Below, piece by piece: positions 9,137 to 17,833 of a stretch of DNA of 59,677 bases. Source of the DNA: Butyrivibrio sp. (GTDB lineage: Bacteria > Bacillota > Clostridia > Lachnospirales > Lachnospiraceae); assembly GCA_024692165.1 (NCBI GenBank), contig JAILMY010000149.1, forward strand, positions 1-59,677, read 5' to 3'. Each line of letters begins with the position of its first letter. Position 1 is the stretch's first letter. A program made the position numbers and the translations under genes. The notes beneath the pieces are model-generated. The model did no database searches, was not told where the DNA came from, and worked only from the letters and a program-made list of their open reading frames with translations.

Positions 9137-10024
9137 ATGGAAAAGAAAAAAAGACCGGCATTAGCCGTAATCATAGGTGTTTTACTCATAGCGATAATCT
9201 GGCTTTTAGGATCAGCTACATATGTGGTTCACCAGAATGAGTTCGTAGCAGTAAGACGTTTTGGAAGAATTGTATCAATTGTTGACGAACCGGGACTTCA
9301 TTTTAAGACTCCTTTTATCGAGGATACTCAGTCCATAAGCTGCAAAATCGTTCTTTACGATATTCCTGCTTCTGACGTCATCACTAAGGACAAAAAGTCC
9401 ATGATCACAGATACATACGTACTTTGGAAGGTAACAGATCCTATCAAGTATGTACAGACTCTTAACGCACTTAGCGCAAGAGCTGACGAGAGAATTGAAG
9501 CTTCTGTTTACAACGCAACCAAGAATGCTATTTCATCCATGACACAGGATGAGGTCATCGAGGCAAGAGGTGAGTATCTTACAAACCTCATCACAGATGA
9601 AGCTAATGATGACATGCAGGGTTACGGCATTGTCATTGTACAGGCCCAGATCAAGGCCCTTGACCTTCCTGATGACAACAAGAACGCTGTCTATGAGCGT
9701 ATGATCTCAGAGCGTAACAACATAGCTGCTTCTTATACAGCTCAGGGTGATGCTGAAGCTCAGAAGATCCACAATGAGACTGACAAGCAGGTAGCTATCA
9801 TCAAGGCTCAGGCTGAAAAGAGTGCTGCTGTTCTGGAGGCAGAAGGTGAAGCTGCTTATATGGAGACTCTCTCAAAGGCTTATGATACAGAGGATAAGGC
9901 TGCTTTCTACAGCTACATCCGTGGCCTTGATACTCTTAAGAGTTCTCTTCGCGGCAAAGAAAAGACCATCATTCTTGACAAGGATTCCGAGCTGGCTCGA
10001 ATTCTTTATGGAAATTTTAACTAA
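9137..10024 (+). CDS. hflC: HflC-like SPFH/band-7 membrane protein
   Basis: Second half of an HflK/HflC pair, about 295 residues. It has an N-terminal helix (LAVIIGVLLIAIIWLLG), then an SPFH domain with VHQNEFVAVRRFGRIV and EPGLHFKTPFIEDTQS, then an Ala/Glu-rich coiled coil and a C-terminal segment ending in GKEKTIILDKDSELARILYG, close to HflC C-termini. I chose ATG 9137 because GGAGG at 9121-9125 lies 11 bases upstream and the previous stop ends at 9135; a longer GTG start at 9125 would use the ribosome site itself as coding sequence. Known family role: regulation of FtsH and membrane protein quality control. Confidence 0.9.
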   Translation: MEKKKRPALAVIIGVLLIAIIWLLGSATYVVHQNEFVAVRRFGRIVSIVDEPGLHFKTPFIEDTQSISCKIVLYDIPASDVITKDKKSMITDTYVLWKVTDPIKYVQTLNALSARADERIEASVYNATKNAISSMTQDEVIEARGEYLTNLITDEANDDMQGYGIVIVQAQIKALDLPDDNKNAVYERMISERNNIAASYTAQGDAEAQKIHNETDKQVAIIKAQAEKSAAVLEAEGEAAYMETLSKAYDTEDKAAFYSYIRGLDTLKSSLRGKEKTIILDKDSELARILYGNFN

Positions 10025-10062
10025 TTCTTATACATTTTTTTATTCGAGATTAGAATAGAAAT

Positions 10063-10107
10063 GCCCGCAAATGGCTTGAAAAGGCTGTTTGCGGGCTTAC
10101 TATTTTT
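10063..10107 (+). terminator. Intrinsic terminator after hflC
   Basis: A 13-bp GC-rich stem (10063-10075 with 10084-10096, two wobble pairs), an 8-nt loop and TTACTATTTTTATG. The rest of the gap to rho (10108-10297) is AT-rich with a lone TATAAT at 10155-10160 but no convincing -35 box, so the rho promoter is unresolved. Confidence 0.85.
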
Positions 10108-10297
10108 ATGTTGATTTTTATAAAATTATGGTGTATTTTACTTGTAGATATTTATATAATTTATGTTCTTAAACAGACGCAAATTTTTTGTTGCAATCGT
10201 TTATTATTCCCAATGCTAAAACATAAAGCTAAATGAATAACATAAATTCTTTTAATGCAATTAAAGTGTCTTTTATTGACGCAGAAAAGGAGAAGAT

Positions 10298-11794
10298 TTG
10301 AGAGAGAAATACGAAACCCTAAAACTGAATGACCTCAGAGAAATTGCCAAGTCTCGTGGAATTAAAAGTGTAGCCGGCCTCAAGAAGTCAGAAATCATTG
10401 ATCTTATGTGCCAGATGGATGAGCAGGATGCAAAAGAGAAAGAGAAGGCAAGTAAGGCACCTGAGACAAAGGCCGAGGGGTCAGATAATAAGCCAGCAAC
10501 CAGCAGTGCTCGTCGCAAGAAGAACATTGTTGTCATGAATAATAATAAGTCAGAGGATAGAACTGAGGACAGACCCAGGAATGAGGACAAGCCAAGAACT
10601 GAGGACAGACCCAGAAATGAGAGAAACTCAGAGGCTCCTGCCAGAGAAGAAGCGCCGGAAGAAGTGGCTGACGGCGATGAGGCAGATGGCATCCTTGAAG
10701 TTATGCAAGATGGATACGGCTTTATCAGATGCGAGAATTACCTCCCGGGTGAAAACGACGTATATGTTGCACCGAGCCTTATCAGAAAGTTTAACCTTAA
10801 GACAGGCGATATCCTGAAGGGAAGATGCAGAGCCAAGAAGGAAACAGATAAATTTGCAGCTCTTCTTCGCCTGGATTCTGTGAATAGTTATAAGCCCGAA
10901 GTTGCCATGGGAAGATGGAACTTTGAGAATATGACACCTATTTTCCCTAATTCAAGAATCAAGCTTGAACAGCCCGGAAGCAGCCTTGCCATGAGAATCA
11001 TGGATCTTATCAGCCCTATCGGTAAGGGACAGAGAGGAATGATCGTATCTCCTCCTAAGGCAGGTAAGACAACACTTCTTAAAGACGTTGCCAAATCAAT
11101 TTTAAAGAGTGATTCAAATATCCATCTCATAATCCTCCTTATCGATGAGAGACCTGAGGAGGTTACAGATATCAAGGAATCTATCGAGGGACCAAATGCT
11201 GAGGTTATCTATTCAACCTTCGATGAGCTTCCTGAGCACCACAAGAGAGTAGCTGAGATGGTTATGGAACGTGCTAAGAGACTTGTTGAGCACGGCAAGG
11301 ATGTGGCTATCCTTCTTGATTCCATCACCAGACTTACCCGTGCTTACAACATCGTTGTTCCTCCTTCAGGAAGAACACTTTCAGGTGGTCTTGATCCTGC
11401 AGCTCTTCATATGCCCAAGAAGTTCTTTGGCGCAGCCAGAAACATGAGAGAGGGCGGATCCCTGACAATACTTGCAACTGCTCTTATTGAAACAGGTTCA
11501 AAGATGGACGATGTTATCTACGAGGAATTTAAGGGAACAGGTAACATGGAAATGGTTCTCGACAGAAAGCTTCAGGAAAAGAGAATCTTCCCTGCTATCA
11601 ATATTCCTAAGTCCAGCACCAGAAGAGAGGATCTTCTTCTTTCTCCTGAGGAACTTGTAGCAATTAACGGTCTGAGGAAAGGCTTCAACGGCATGAAGGC
11701 AGATGAGGCCGTTGATCAGTGCATTAACCTCTTTTCCAAGACTCGCAACAACAACGAGTTCGTTCGCATGGTTGAGAAACAGATTAGATACTAA
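10298..11794 (+). CDS. rho: Transcription termination factor Rho
   Basis: A 498-residue Rho. Domains in order: an N-terminal Rho_N helical domain (about 1-45, [13 protein letters not shown]); a charged, low-complexity insertion (about 48-125) with imperfect [11 protein letters not shown]-type repeats; a cold-shock RNA-binding domain (about 130-200, [20 protein letters not shown]); and the RecA-like ATPase with P-loop [10 protein letters not shown], Walker [16 protein letters not shown] and the [12 protein letters not shown] region. Start is TTG 10298 with AAGGAG five bases upstream; there is no in-frame ATG nearby. It is a hexameric RNA-dependent helicase that ends transcription. Highly charged insertions between the two N-terminal domains occur in several Clostridia and Actinobacteria and are thought to add RNA contacts or promote phase separation. 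Monocistronic, with its own terminator. Confidence 0.97.
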   Translation: MREKYETLKLNDLREIAKSRGIKSVAGLKKSEIIDLMCQMDEQDAKEKEKASKAPETKAEGSDNKPATSSARRKKNIVVMNNNKSEDRTEDRPRNEDKPRTEDRPRNERNSEAPAREEAPEEVADGDEADGILEVMQDGYGFIRCENYLPGENDVYVAPSLIRKFNLKTGDILKGRCRAKKETDKFAALLRLDSVNSYKPEVAMGRWNFENMTPIFPNSRIKLEQPGSSLAMRIMDLISPIGKGQRGMIVSPPKAGKTTLLKDVAKSILKSDSNIHLIILLIDERPEEVTDIKESIEGPNAEVIYSTFDELPEHHKRVAEMVMERAKRLVEHGKDVAILLDSITRLTRAYNIVVPPSGRTLSGGLDPAALHMPKKFFGAARNMREGGSLTILATALIETGSKMDDVIYEEFKGTGNMEMVLDRKLQEKRIFPAINIPKSSTRREDLLLSPEELVAINGLRKGFNGMKADEAVDQCINLFSKTRNNNEFVRMVEKQIRY

Positions 11795-11822
11795 ATATAG
11801 ATTACAAATAAACTATAAAATG

Positions 11823-11868
11823 AACTCCGCTTTTTCCGCTTGATTACTGGGAAAATGCGGAGTTTTTT
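11823..11868 (+). terminator. Intrinsic terminator after rho
   Basis: AACTCCGC pairs with GCGGAGTT, with further partial pairing inside, and is followed by a run of seven T. Clear terminator despite following a rho gene. Confidence 0.88.
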
Positions 11869-11914
11869 TATGCTTTTTGACGGCTTTTCGGTAGTCAAAA
11901 ACCACTAGATATTG

Positions 11915-11920
11915 TATAAT
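11915..11920 (+). promoter_or_regulatory. Probable -10 box of the SPFH/zinc-ribbon operon
   Basis: TATAAT preceded by TTG, with no good -35 at 17 bp (a TTGACG at 11877 is too far). Its position overlaps the upstream-most in-frame ATG at 11919, which argues that translation starts later, at 11952, where GGGAGG is correctly spaced. Confidence 0.5.
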
Positions 11921-11951
11921 GTTGGAAGTTGATTTTTGGGAGGTAATGACT

Positions 11952-13253
11952 ATGCCTATAATGTCAGTAATCAAAAATACTTCTATCGGCAATACGCTGT
12001 GTGCAAAGGTTCCCTACGAGGACTTTAATATTGGTTCACAGCTGATCGTTGCGGAATACGAAGAAGCGCTGTTCATGAAAGACGGCGTTATTGAGGAGGT
12101 TTTTGGACCGGGTAAATATACTCTTACAACTGAGAACTATCCTTTTTTAACAAAGTTTGTATCAACTCTGGTATCAGGCGGTACAAGTGCTTACAGTTGT
12201 AAGGTTTATTATATTAACAAATCTCATCACCTTGAGCTTAAGTGGGGTACAGGAACTCCTATAAGAGTTATTGATCCTGTATGGGGCATCGAGGTTCATG
12301 TACAGGCAAGAGGCGCTTATTCAGTAAATGTTAAGGACGGAAAGAAATTCTTCCTTAAGTTCGTAGGTGCAAATGCCAATGCTGTTGAGCAGGATATCAT
12401 CAAGAATTTCAGATCTGCGTTCATTCAGCACATCACTGATGGACTGGCAGAGTACCTTGTTTCCAAACAGGATGAGGTTCTTGTAACTTGCAACAAGAAG
12501 AAGCAGTTGGCTGATGATATGCTTCCTGTTCTTAACAATATTCTCGATGAATACGGAATGGAGCTTATCAATTTCTATATTGAGAGTATTGAGGTTCCTG
12601 AGGATGATCCTTGCATGACAAGAATCAGAGAGCTCAGAATCCAGCGTCAGGAGAAGATGTTCGAGCGTGAACAGCTGGGCGCTGATGAGAGACTTAGATA
12701 TAATCTGAGACGTGAATCATCAGAGGCAGACCGCTATGTATCCGGTCAGATGGCACAGGCTGATTACGAGCGTATGACTATCCGCGATCAGGACGGCAAC
12801 AACGGATGGGCAAGACAAGAGTATGCCGATACGATCAAGATGGCTGCAGGCAACAACGGCACAGGCGGAGCCTTTGTCGGAGCAGGTATGGGTCTTGCCA
12901 TGGGTAATGCTTTAGGCAACATGGTAGGCGCTATGATGAATGGCGGCGAAGGCGGCGGACCTCTTGGAACAGGTATGGCTGCAGGCGCAGGAGCAGCTTC
13001 TGCCAAGCAGATATGTCCTAAATGTAACGGTGTTGTTCCTGCCGGTGCTAAGTTCTGCGTTAACTGTGGGAGCCCAATGGAGCAGAAGAAGGAAGTATGT
13101 GCAGCCTGTGGAGCTGAGCTTATTCCCGGAATGAAGTTCTGCGGACAGTGCGGAGCACCGGTGGCGGCTGTAAGAACCTGTAAGGTTTGCGGTGCTGAGC
13201 TTGCACCCGGACAGGCTTTCTGCGGATCCTGCGGCACCAGGTACGAGGACTGA
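11952..13253 (+). CDS. SPFH-domain protein with C-terminal triple zinc ribbon
   Basis: A 433-residue soluble protein. An SPFH/virion-core-like domain (about 20-240; VAEYEEALFMKDGVIEEVFG and the GVKYTL-type turn read here as FGPGKYTLTTENYPF) is followed by a Gly/Ala/Met-rich hydrophobic linker (about 295-350) that may touch membrane, then three CxxC...CxxC zinc ribbons at the end (CPKCNG/CVNCGS, CAACGA/CGQCGA, CKVCGA/CGSCGT). This resembles the B. subtilis YdjI family, thought to act in membrane stress. Start: ATG 11952 has GGGAGG at 8 bp; ATG 11946 is too close and 11919 overlaps the -10. It heads a run of six co-directional genes. Metal binding is inferred from cysteine spacing only. Confidence 0.85.
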   Translation: MPIMSVIKNTSIGNTLCAKVPYEDFNIGSQLIVAEYEEALFMKDGVIEEVFGPGKYTLTTENYPFLTKFVSTLVSGGTSAYSCKVYYINKSHHLELKWGTGTPIRVIDPVWGIEVHVQARGAYSVNVKDGKKFFLKFVGANANAVEQDIIKNFRSAFIQHITDGLAEYLVSKQDEVLVTCNKKKQLADDMLPVLNNILDEYGMELINFYIESIEVPEDDPCMTRIRELRIQRQEKMFEREQLGADERLRYNLRRESSEADRYVSGQMAQADYERMTIRDQDGNNGWARQEYADTIKMAAGNNGTGGAFVGAGMGLAMGNALGNMVGAMMNGGEGGGPLGTGMAAGAGAASAKQICPKCNGVVPAGAKFCVNCGSPMEQKKEVCAACGAELIPGMKFCGQCGAPVAAVRTCKVCGAELAPGQAFCGSCGTRYED

Positions 13254-13302
13254 TTTATATTATGATCTAAATTAAATATGTGAAGGAGTAAGGAGATAAG
13301 GT

Positions 13303-13983
13303 ATGAATAGAACCGTTATGAAGAGTATAGTGGCGGCTATACTGATTGTTGTGGCGAATATTGGACTTTTCCTCTTTGGGGATTCATTCAATAGTGCATT
13401 TTGGATCAGCTATGTATTTATGATGCTGGCAGCGATTGTTGCATCATATGTTTTGATTTTCCATATCAATGGAAAACCATATCTGCAGGTTTATGAGACA
13501 TCTGCAATAACAGTATTTTATCTGGTAATTGCTTTTATCGCAGGAATTATCTGCAAGAACTTTTTATTCCTGTGGCCTGCCAGGGTATTCTTTATTCAGC
13601 TTTGTATTGCAGCTTTGTATGCAATAGCATTTCTTTTCGTAGGAATTCATGGCTCACATGTATCTGAACAGCAGCAGGTCAGATCCACTGACCTTATGAA
13701 CTTCAGATATATTCTTGATCTCATGAAGGAAGCTACTTCCAGGATGGAGTATTCCAATCCACAGAGAAAGATGGTAATACATGCTTATGATTCTCTTGCA
13801 AGTGGACAGGTTACAAGCAATGAAGTAGTATTTGATGTAGAGAAGGGTATCCTTGAGTCTGTAGAGGCTTTGAAGGGAGCTATTACAAGTAACGACAGTG
13901 CAAAGGTTGATGAGCTCTGTAAGAAGATTGAAGAGCTGGCCGATGAGAGAAAGAGAAAGCTGAGTCTTAAGAGACCTTTCTAA
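13303..13983 (+). CDS. Four-helix membrane protein with cytoplasmic helical tail, unknown function
   Basis: A 226-residue protein. The first 115 residues hold four hydrophobic segments; the remainder is hydrophilic and mostly helical, ending in a Lys/Arg-rich tail (ERKRKLSLKRP). I recognise no catalytic motif. It lies 49 bp after the SPFH/zinc-ribbon gene and 36 bp before another membrane protein with a zinc ribbon, with a strong AAGGAGTAAGGAG ribosome site, so it probably works with both neighbours as a membrane platform. Function unknown. Confidence 0.75.
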   Translation: MNRTVMKSIVAAILIVVANIGLFLFGDSFNSAFWISYVFMMLAAIVASYVLIFHINGKPYLQVYETSAITVFYLVIAFIAGIICKNFLFLWPARVFFIQLCIAALYAIAFLFVGIHGSHVSEQQQVRSTDLMNFRYILDLMKEATSRMEYSNPQRKMVIHAYDSLASGQVTSNEVVFDVEKGILESVEALKGAITSNDSAKVDELCKKIEELADERKRKLSLKRPF

Positions 13984-14019
13984 ATATATGATACAAGCTA
14001 AACAAAGGGGATTAGAGAA

Positions 14020-14649
14020 ATGAATAATATCGACACAAGCAAATGGTATTTTTCCACATGGTTTATTATTATAATGTTTGTTATTTTCTGGCCTGCCGGA
14101 ATTGCACTTCTGATTCTTAAGAATTCCAAGAACAAGAATGCAATGTTCATCGGCACAACAGATAAGAGAAAATACATGCTGGGCGGCGCAGCACTTGTAA
14201 TCATCGGTCTTTCATCAATCGGAGATCATGCCTTTTGGGGACTTGCCATGATCGTGGGTGGTGCAGCAATGCTTTACTATTCCAAGACACTTGTTGACAA
14301 GGCTGAGCGAAACCGTAAGTACATTGATCTTATTGTTAACCAGCACGAGGGCAGTATCGATAACATCGCAGGTGTTTGCAACATTGCCTATGACAAGTGC
14401 ATCAAGGAACTTAAATATCTCCAGACTGTAGGTGTTCTTTCAAACATAACTATCGATGAGGCAGGCAGAATGGTTAATCTTATCCAGGCACAGCCTGTTG
14501 TTGAGAGAAACCAGTCTATTCTTTCACCATTTGCTACTCCGGCGGAGGAGGTTACCTGTACATGCCCCGGATGTGGTGCTAGGGTAGCAGTTATTAAGGG
14601 AACATCAGTAACCTGTGAGTACTGCGATTCACCGATCACAGCTAACTGA
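14020..14649 (+). CDS. Membrane protein with winged-helix-like middle and C-terminal zinc ribbon
   Basis: A 209-residue protein. Two or three N-terminal membrane segments (about 8-27 and 48-85) precede a soluble part in which YIDLIVNQHEGSIDNIA, followed by AYDKCIKELKYLQTVGVL, looks like the winged-helix arrangement found in other small bacterial membrane stress proteins. The C-terminus is a CPGCGARVAVIKGTSVTCEYC zinc-ribbon (CxxC, 15 residues, CxxC). The second zinc-ribbon protein in the same three-gene group, which supports a joint function. Good ribosome site (AAAGGGG). Role unknown; an assembly or stress function with the SPFH protein is inference from context. Confidence 0.72.
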   Translation: MNNIDTSKWYFSTWFIIIMFVIFWPAGIALLILKNSKNKNAMFIGTTDKRKYMLGGAALVIIGLSSIGDHAFWGLAMIVGGAAMLYYSKTLVDKAERNRKYIDLIVNQHEGSIDNIAGVCNIAYDKCIKELKYLQTVGVLSNITIDEAGRMVNLIQAQPVVERNQSILSPFATPAEEVTCTCPGCGARVAVIKGTSVTCEYCDSPITAN

Positions 14650-14680
14650 TAAATAAATTTTAAGAGTGGAGGAGAATGTA

Positions 14681-15238
14681 ATGAATAAGAAGTTTGGAAT
14701 CAAAGAAGTTGTTGCAATGGGTATTGGAACCGCATTATTTGTAGTTCTTACAAACGTGCAGATTCCCCTGGTGATTGTTCCTAACACAGCTCTTCAGCCA
14801 CGTATGGCAGTTTTAGCTTTCTTTTCAGCTATCTTTGGACCTATCGTAGGCGGTGTTGTTGGATTTTTAGGACATGCTCTCGGAGATGCTCTTTTCTATG
14901 GCTCAGTCTGGTGGAGCTGGGTATTTCCTGAGGCTGTTGTAGGTGTTGCTATCGGTTTATTTGTAAAGAAGTACGGTGTTGAAGAGGGTAAGTTTGCTGA
15001 TGCAAAGACCATTATATTCTTCAATGTGGTTCAGGTTGTAGCAAATGCTGTTGCCTGGATCGTTGTTGCTCCTGTTCTTGATATTCTTGTATATCAGGAG
15101 CCTGCAAACAAAGTATTTATTCAGGGCGCTTTTGCGTTCCTTGGCGATATCATTATCATTGGTATCCTGGGTTCACTTCTCCTTGCGGCTTATTCCAGAA
15201 TTGCCGGAAAGAGTTCAAACCTGAAGGTGGAGGACTAA
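14681..15238 (+). CDS. ECF transporter substrate-binding S component, UPF0397 family
   Basis: A 185-residue integral membrane protein with five or six helices. The opening VAMGIGTALFVVL, then FFSAIFGPIVGGVVGFLGHALGD and the aromatic WWSWVFPE stretch match the UPF0397 family of energy-coupling-factor S components. These bind a vitamin-like small molecule and dock on an ECF A-A'-T module. ATG 14681 is preceded by GGAGGAG at 6 bp; the earlier in-frame GTG at 14666 would overlap that site. A fused ATPase and an EcfT gene follow directly, so this S component has a dedicated module. Some databases label the family riboflavin or thiamine-precursor related, but no riboswitch is present and the ligand is unknown. 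Confidence 0.85.
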   Translation: MNKKFGIKEVVAMGIGTALFVVLTNVQIPLVIVPNTALQPRMAVLAFFSAIFGPIVGGVVGFLGHALGDALFYGSVWWSWVFPEAVVGVAIGLFVKKYGVEEGKFADAKTIIFFNVVQVVANAVAWIVVAPVLDILVYQEPANKVFIQGAFAFLGDIIIIGILGSLLLAAYSRIAGKSSNLKVED

Positions 15239-15242
15239 TATC

Positions 15243-16967
15243 TTGGGAAGTAATGAGCCTATCATCGAGTTTTCGGATGTGACCTTTAAGTACAGGGCTC
15301 AACAGGAACCAACCTTAAAGAATATCAATCTGAAGATATATCCCGGTGAGAAGATTTTAATAGCCGGTCAGTCCGGTTCAGGTAAATCAACATTGGCACA
15401 TTGCCTTAATGCTCTTATCCCCTGTTCTTTTACGGGGGATATGAGCGGAACACTCCGAGTTTGTGGTGAAGAACCATCAAAGCTCGGAGTTTTTGGCATG
15501 TCCAGAAAAGTTGGAACAGTGCTTCAGGACACCAACGGACAGTTTATTGCCCTTACGGTTGCTGAAGACATTGCTTTTGCCCTGGAAAATGACATGGTTC
15601 CCAAGGATGAGATGTATCATAAGGTCGAAGATGTGGCTAAAAAGCTGGAACTTGTGGACTTTCTTGAAAATGCTCCGGGAGAGTTGTCAGGAGGACAGAA
15701 ACAGAGAGTGTCCCTTGGCGGCGTTATGGCCTGCGACGTTAAGGTGCTTCTATTTGACGAGCCCTTAGCCAATCTTGATCCTGCCACAGGAAAACGAACA
15801 ATCGCCCTTATTGACGAGATCATGAAGAATGAGGATATGACTGTGGTCATTATCGAGCATCGTCTGGAGGACGTACTGTATAGGGATGTGGACAGGGTTA
15901 TTCTCATGGAAAGCGGCAGGATAATAGCTGATATGCATCCTGATGAGCTTTTGTGCTCGGACCTTCTTACCAGAAACGGCATAAGAGAGCCTCTTTACAT
16001 TACGGCATTAAAGCATGCAGGGGCTGATATTACTCCGGATTCTCATCCTCAGCACATTGAAACCATGGACATTGAGTCCTACAAGGACACTGTGATCAGA
16101 TGGTTTAAGGATACCAGGGAAAAAGAGACAGCTCTTTCGACAGAGACTCTTTTATCCGTAAAGAATCTGAAATTCAGCTACGATGAAAAAAGAACTATCA
16201 TTGACGATGTGTCTTTTGACATAAAAAAAGGTGAGATGGTGGCACTGGTTGGTAAAAACGGCGCCGGCAAATCCACGTTGGCATCCCTTATCTGCGGCTT
16301 TTATAAGCCTACATCCGGAACCATTATGCTGGATGGAAAGGACATAGGACCTTTGTCCATAAAGGAGAGGGGCGACAAGATTGGCTTTGTAATGCAGAGT
16401 CCAAATCAGATGATAAGTAAGCCCATGATATATGATGAAGTGGCCCTTGGACTTCAGGTCAGGGGTGTTCCGGAGGAGGAGATAAAGCAGAGGGTATATG
16501 AAATCCTTAAGATATGCGGCCTTTACCCATTCAGGAACTGGCCGGTTTCAGCTCTTTCCTTTGGACAGAAAAAGAGGGTTTCCATTGCTTCGATACTGGT
16601 GCTCAATCCGGAACTGATAATTCTTGACGAGCCTACAGCAGGCCAGGATTATCAGCACTATACAGAAATCATGGAGTTCCTTCTTGAAATCAGAAAGAAG
16701 CTCCCGATAACTATACTCATGATTACCCATGATATGCATCTTATGCTGGAATATACCGACAGAACGCTGGTGCTTACAGATGGCAAACTCCTGATGGATG
16801 CAGGACCCTGGGATGTGCTGACAAGGGATGAGGTGTGCGAGAAGGCATATCTTAAAAGAACTTCGCTCTATGACCTGGCAGTAAAATGCGGCATAGAAAA
16901 TCCGGATAAGTTTGTGGCAAGATTTATCGAGGATGAGAGAAGCACAAGGAAAGGAGGAGTCTTATGA
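15243..16967 (+). CDS. ECF transporter fused ATPase (A-A')
   Basis: A 574-residue soluble ATPase with two complete ABC domains in one chain, equivalent to EcfA1 plus EcfA2 (YkoD-like arrangement). Domain 1: GQSGSGKST, LSGGQKQRVSLGG, FDEPLANLDP. Domain 2: GKNGAGKST, signature LSFGQKKRVS, ILDEPTAGQD. The second signature reads LSFGQ instead of LSGGQ and its D-loop is GQD, as in many ECF A' subunits. It starts at TTG 15243 with GGAGG nine bases upstream (the nearby ATG is out of frame). The stop overlaps the T-component start by four bases (ATGA), showing translational coupling. It powers vitamin uptake with the flanking S and T subunits. Confidence 0.93.
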   Translation: MGSNEPIIEFSDVTFKYRAQQEPTLKNINLKIYPGEKILIAGQSGSGKSTLAHCLNALIPCSFTGDMSGTLRVCGEEPSKLGVFGMSRKVGTVLQDTNGQFIALTVAEDIAFALENDMVPKDEMYHKVEDVAKKLELVDFLENAPGELSGGQKQRVSLGGVMACDVKVLLFDEPLANLDPATGKRTIALIDEIMKNEDMTVVIIEHRLEDVLYRDVDRVILMESGRIIADMHPDELLCSDLLTRNGIREPLYITALKHAGADITPDSHPQHIETMDIESYKDTVIRWFKDTREKETALSTETLLSVKNLKFSYDEKRTIIDDVSFDIKKGEMVALVGKNGAGKSTLASLICGFYKPTSGTIMLDGKDIGPLSIKERGDKIGFVMQSPNQMISKPMIYDEVALGLQVRGVPEEEIKQRVYEILKICGLYPFRNWPVSALSFGQKKRVSIASILVLNPELIILDEPTAGQDYQHYTEIMEFLLEIRKKLPITILMITHDMHLMLEYTDRTLVLTDGKLLMDAGPWDVLTRDEVCEKAYLKRTSLYDLAVKCGIENPDKFVARFIEDERSTRKGGVL

Positions 16968-17791
16968 GTAAGATGATCTCCTATGAGAAAAAGAATACTC
17001 CAATTCATAAGCTGAGCGGCTTTACGAAGCTGGTATTCTTCCTTTTGTGGTGCTTTTGCAGCGCTCTTACATTTGACACCAGGATACTGCTGGTGATGGT
17101 GGTTTTGGGGGCCATAATCTATATTGTGTCCGGGATAAAGTGGAAACAGGTCAGCGGCGTATTTCTGGCTGTCATGTTTTTTATGGTGATAAACCTGACC
17201 TGTATTTTCTTTTTTGCTCCATATCAGGGATGCCAGATATACGGCACCAGGAATGAAATATGCCATTTGTTTGGAGGCTATACCCTCACCAGGGAACAGC
17301 TCTTTTACGAGTTTAATGTGTTCATCAAGTATTTCACGGTAATTCCTTCTGTGTTCATTTTCCTTGTGACCACTGACCCCAGCGAACTGGCCGCATCCAT
17401 GAACGGAGTGAGAATACCCTATACTGTTTCCTATGCTGTGGAGATTGCCCTCAGGTATATTCCTGATATTCAGGATGAGTTTCACAGGATCAGGAATGCT
17501 CAGGAAGCCAGAGGAATTGAGATGAGTTCCAAGGGAAAACTCATGGACAGGATTAAGAATACATCAGCAATAATCTTTCCTTTGCTGTTTTCAACAATGG
17601 AGAGAATCGATGTTGTCAGCAATGCCATGGAACTAAGGGGCTTTGGTAAACATGGCAGGCGCACCTGGTACAGGAAGAAGGATCTGACGGCAGGGGACAT
17701 AGCAGTGCTTGCGTTTATTATTATTTTCTTTGTGGCAAGTATGATCATTACCTTCCATGATGGAAACAGGTTCTATAACCCATTTATTTAA
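16964..17791 (+). CDS. ecfT: ECF transporter transmembrane T component
   Basis: A 275-residue protein with about five membrane helices. It contains the coupling motif near the C-terminus: RNAQEARGIEMSS and, later, MELRGFGKHGRR, the two Ala-Arg-Gly/Leu-Arg-Gly helices that contact the ATPases in EcfT (CbiQ family). ATG overlaps the ATPase stop (ATGA). With the preceding two genes it makes a complete S-A/A'-T transporter. A convergent terminator follows. The family and role are secure; the substrate is not. Confidence 0.92.
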   Translation: MSKMISYEKKNTPIHKLSGFTKLVFFLLWCFCSALTFDTRILLVMVVLGAIIYIVSGIKWKQVSGVFLAVMFFMVINLTCIFFFAPYQGCQIYGTRNEICHLFGGYTLTREQLFYEFNVFIKYFTVIPSVFIFLVTTDPSELAASMNGVRIPYTVSYAVEIALRYIPDIQDEFHRIRNAQEARGIEMSSKGKLMDRIKNTSAIIFPLLFSTMERIDVVSNAMELRGFGKHGRRTWYRKKDLTAGDIAVLAFIIIFFVASMIITFHDGNRFYNPFI

Positions 17792-17800
17792 ATAATATAA

Positions 17801-17832
17801 AAATCCCCTCATCACTTCGATGAGGGGAGATG
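17801..17832. terminator. Convergent terminator between ecfT and the PilZ gene
   Basis: A perfect 10-bp stem (17804-17813 with 17819-17828) and 5-nt loop. The T-tract is better on the minus strand (AAAAATCCCC read backwards), so it mainly ends the PilZ transcript, but the hairpin also lies 13 bp past the ecfT stop. Confidence 0.8.
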
Positions 17833-17833
17833 T

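Noticed and set aside
10108-10297. Promoter or autoregulatory leader of rho
   Set aside because: A TATAAT exists but no -35 at suitable spacing; no leader peptide seen.
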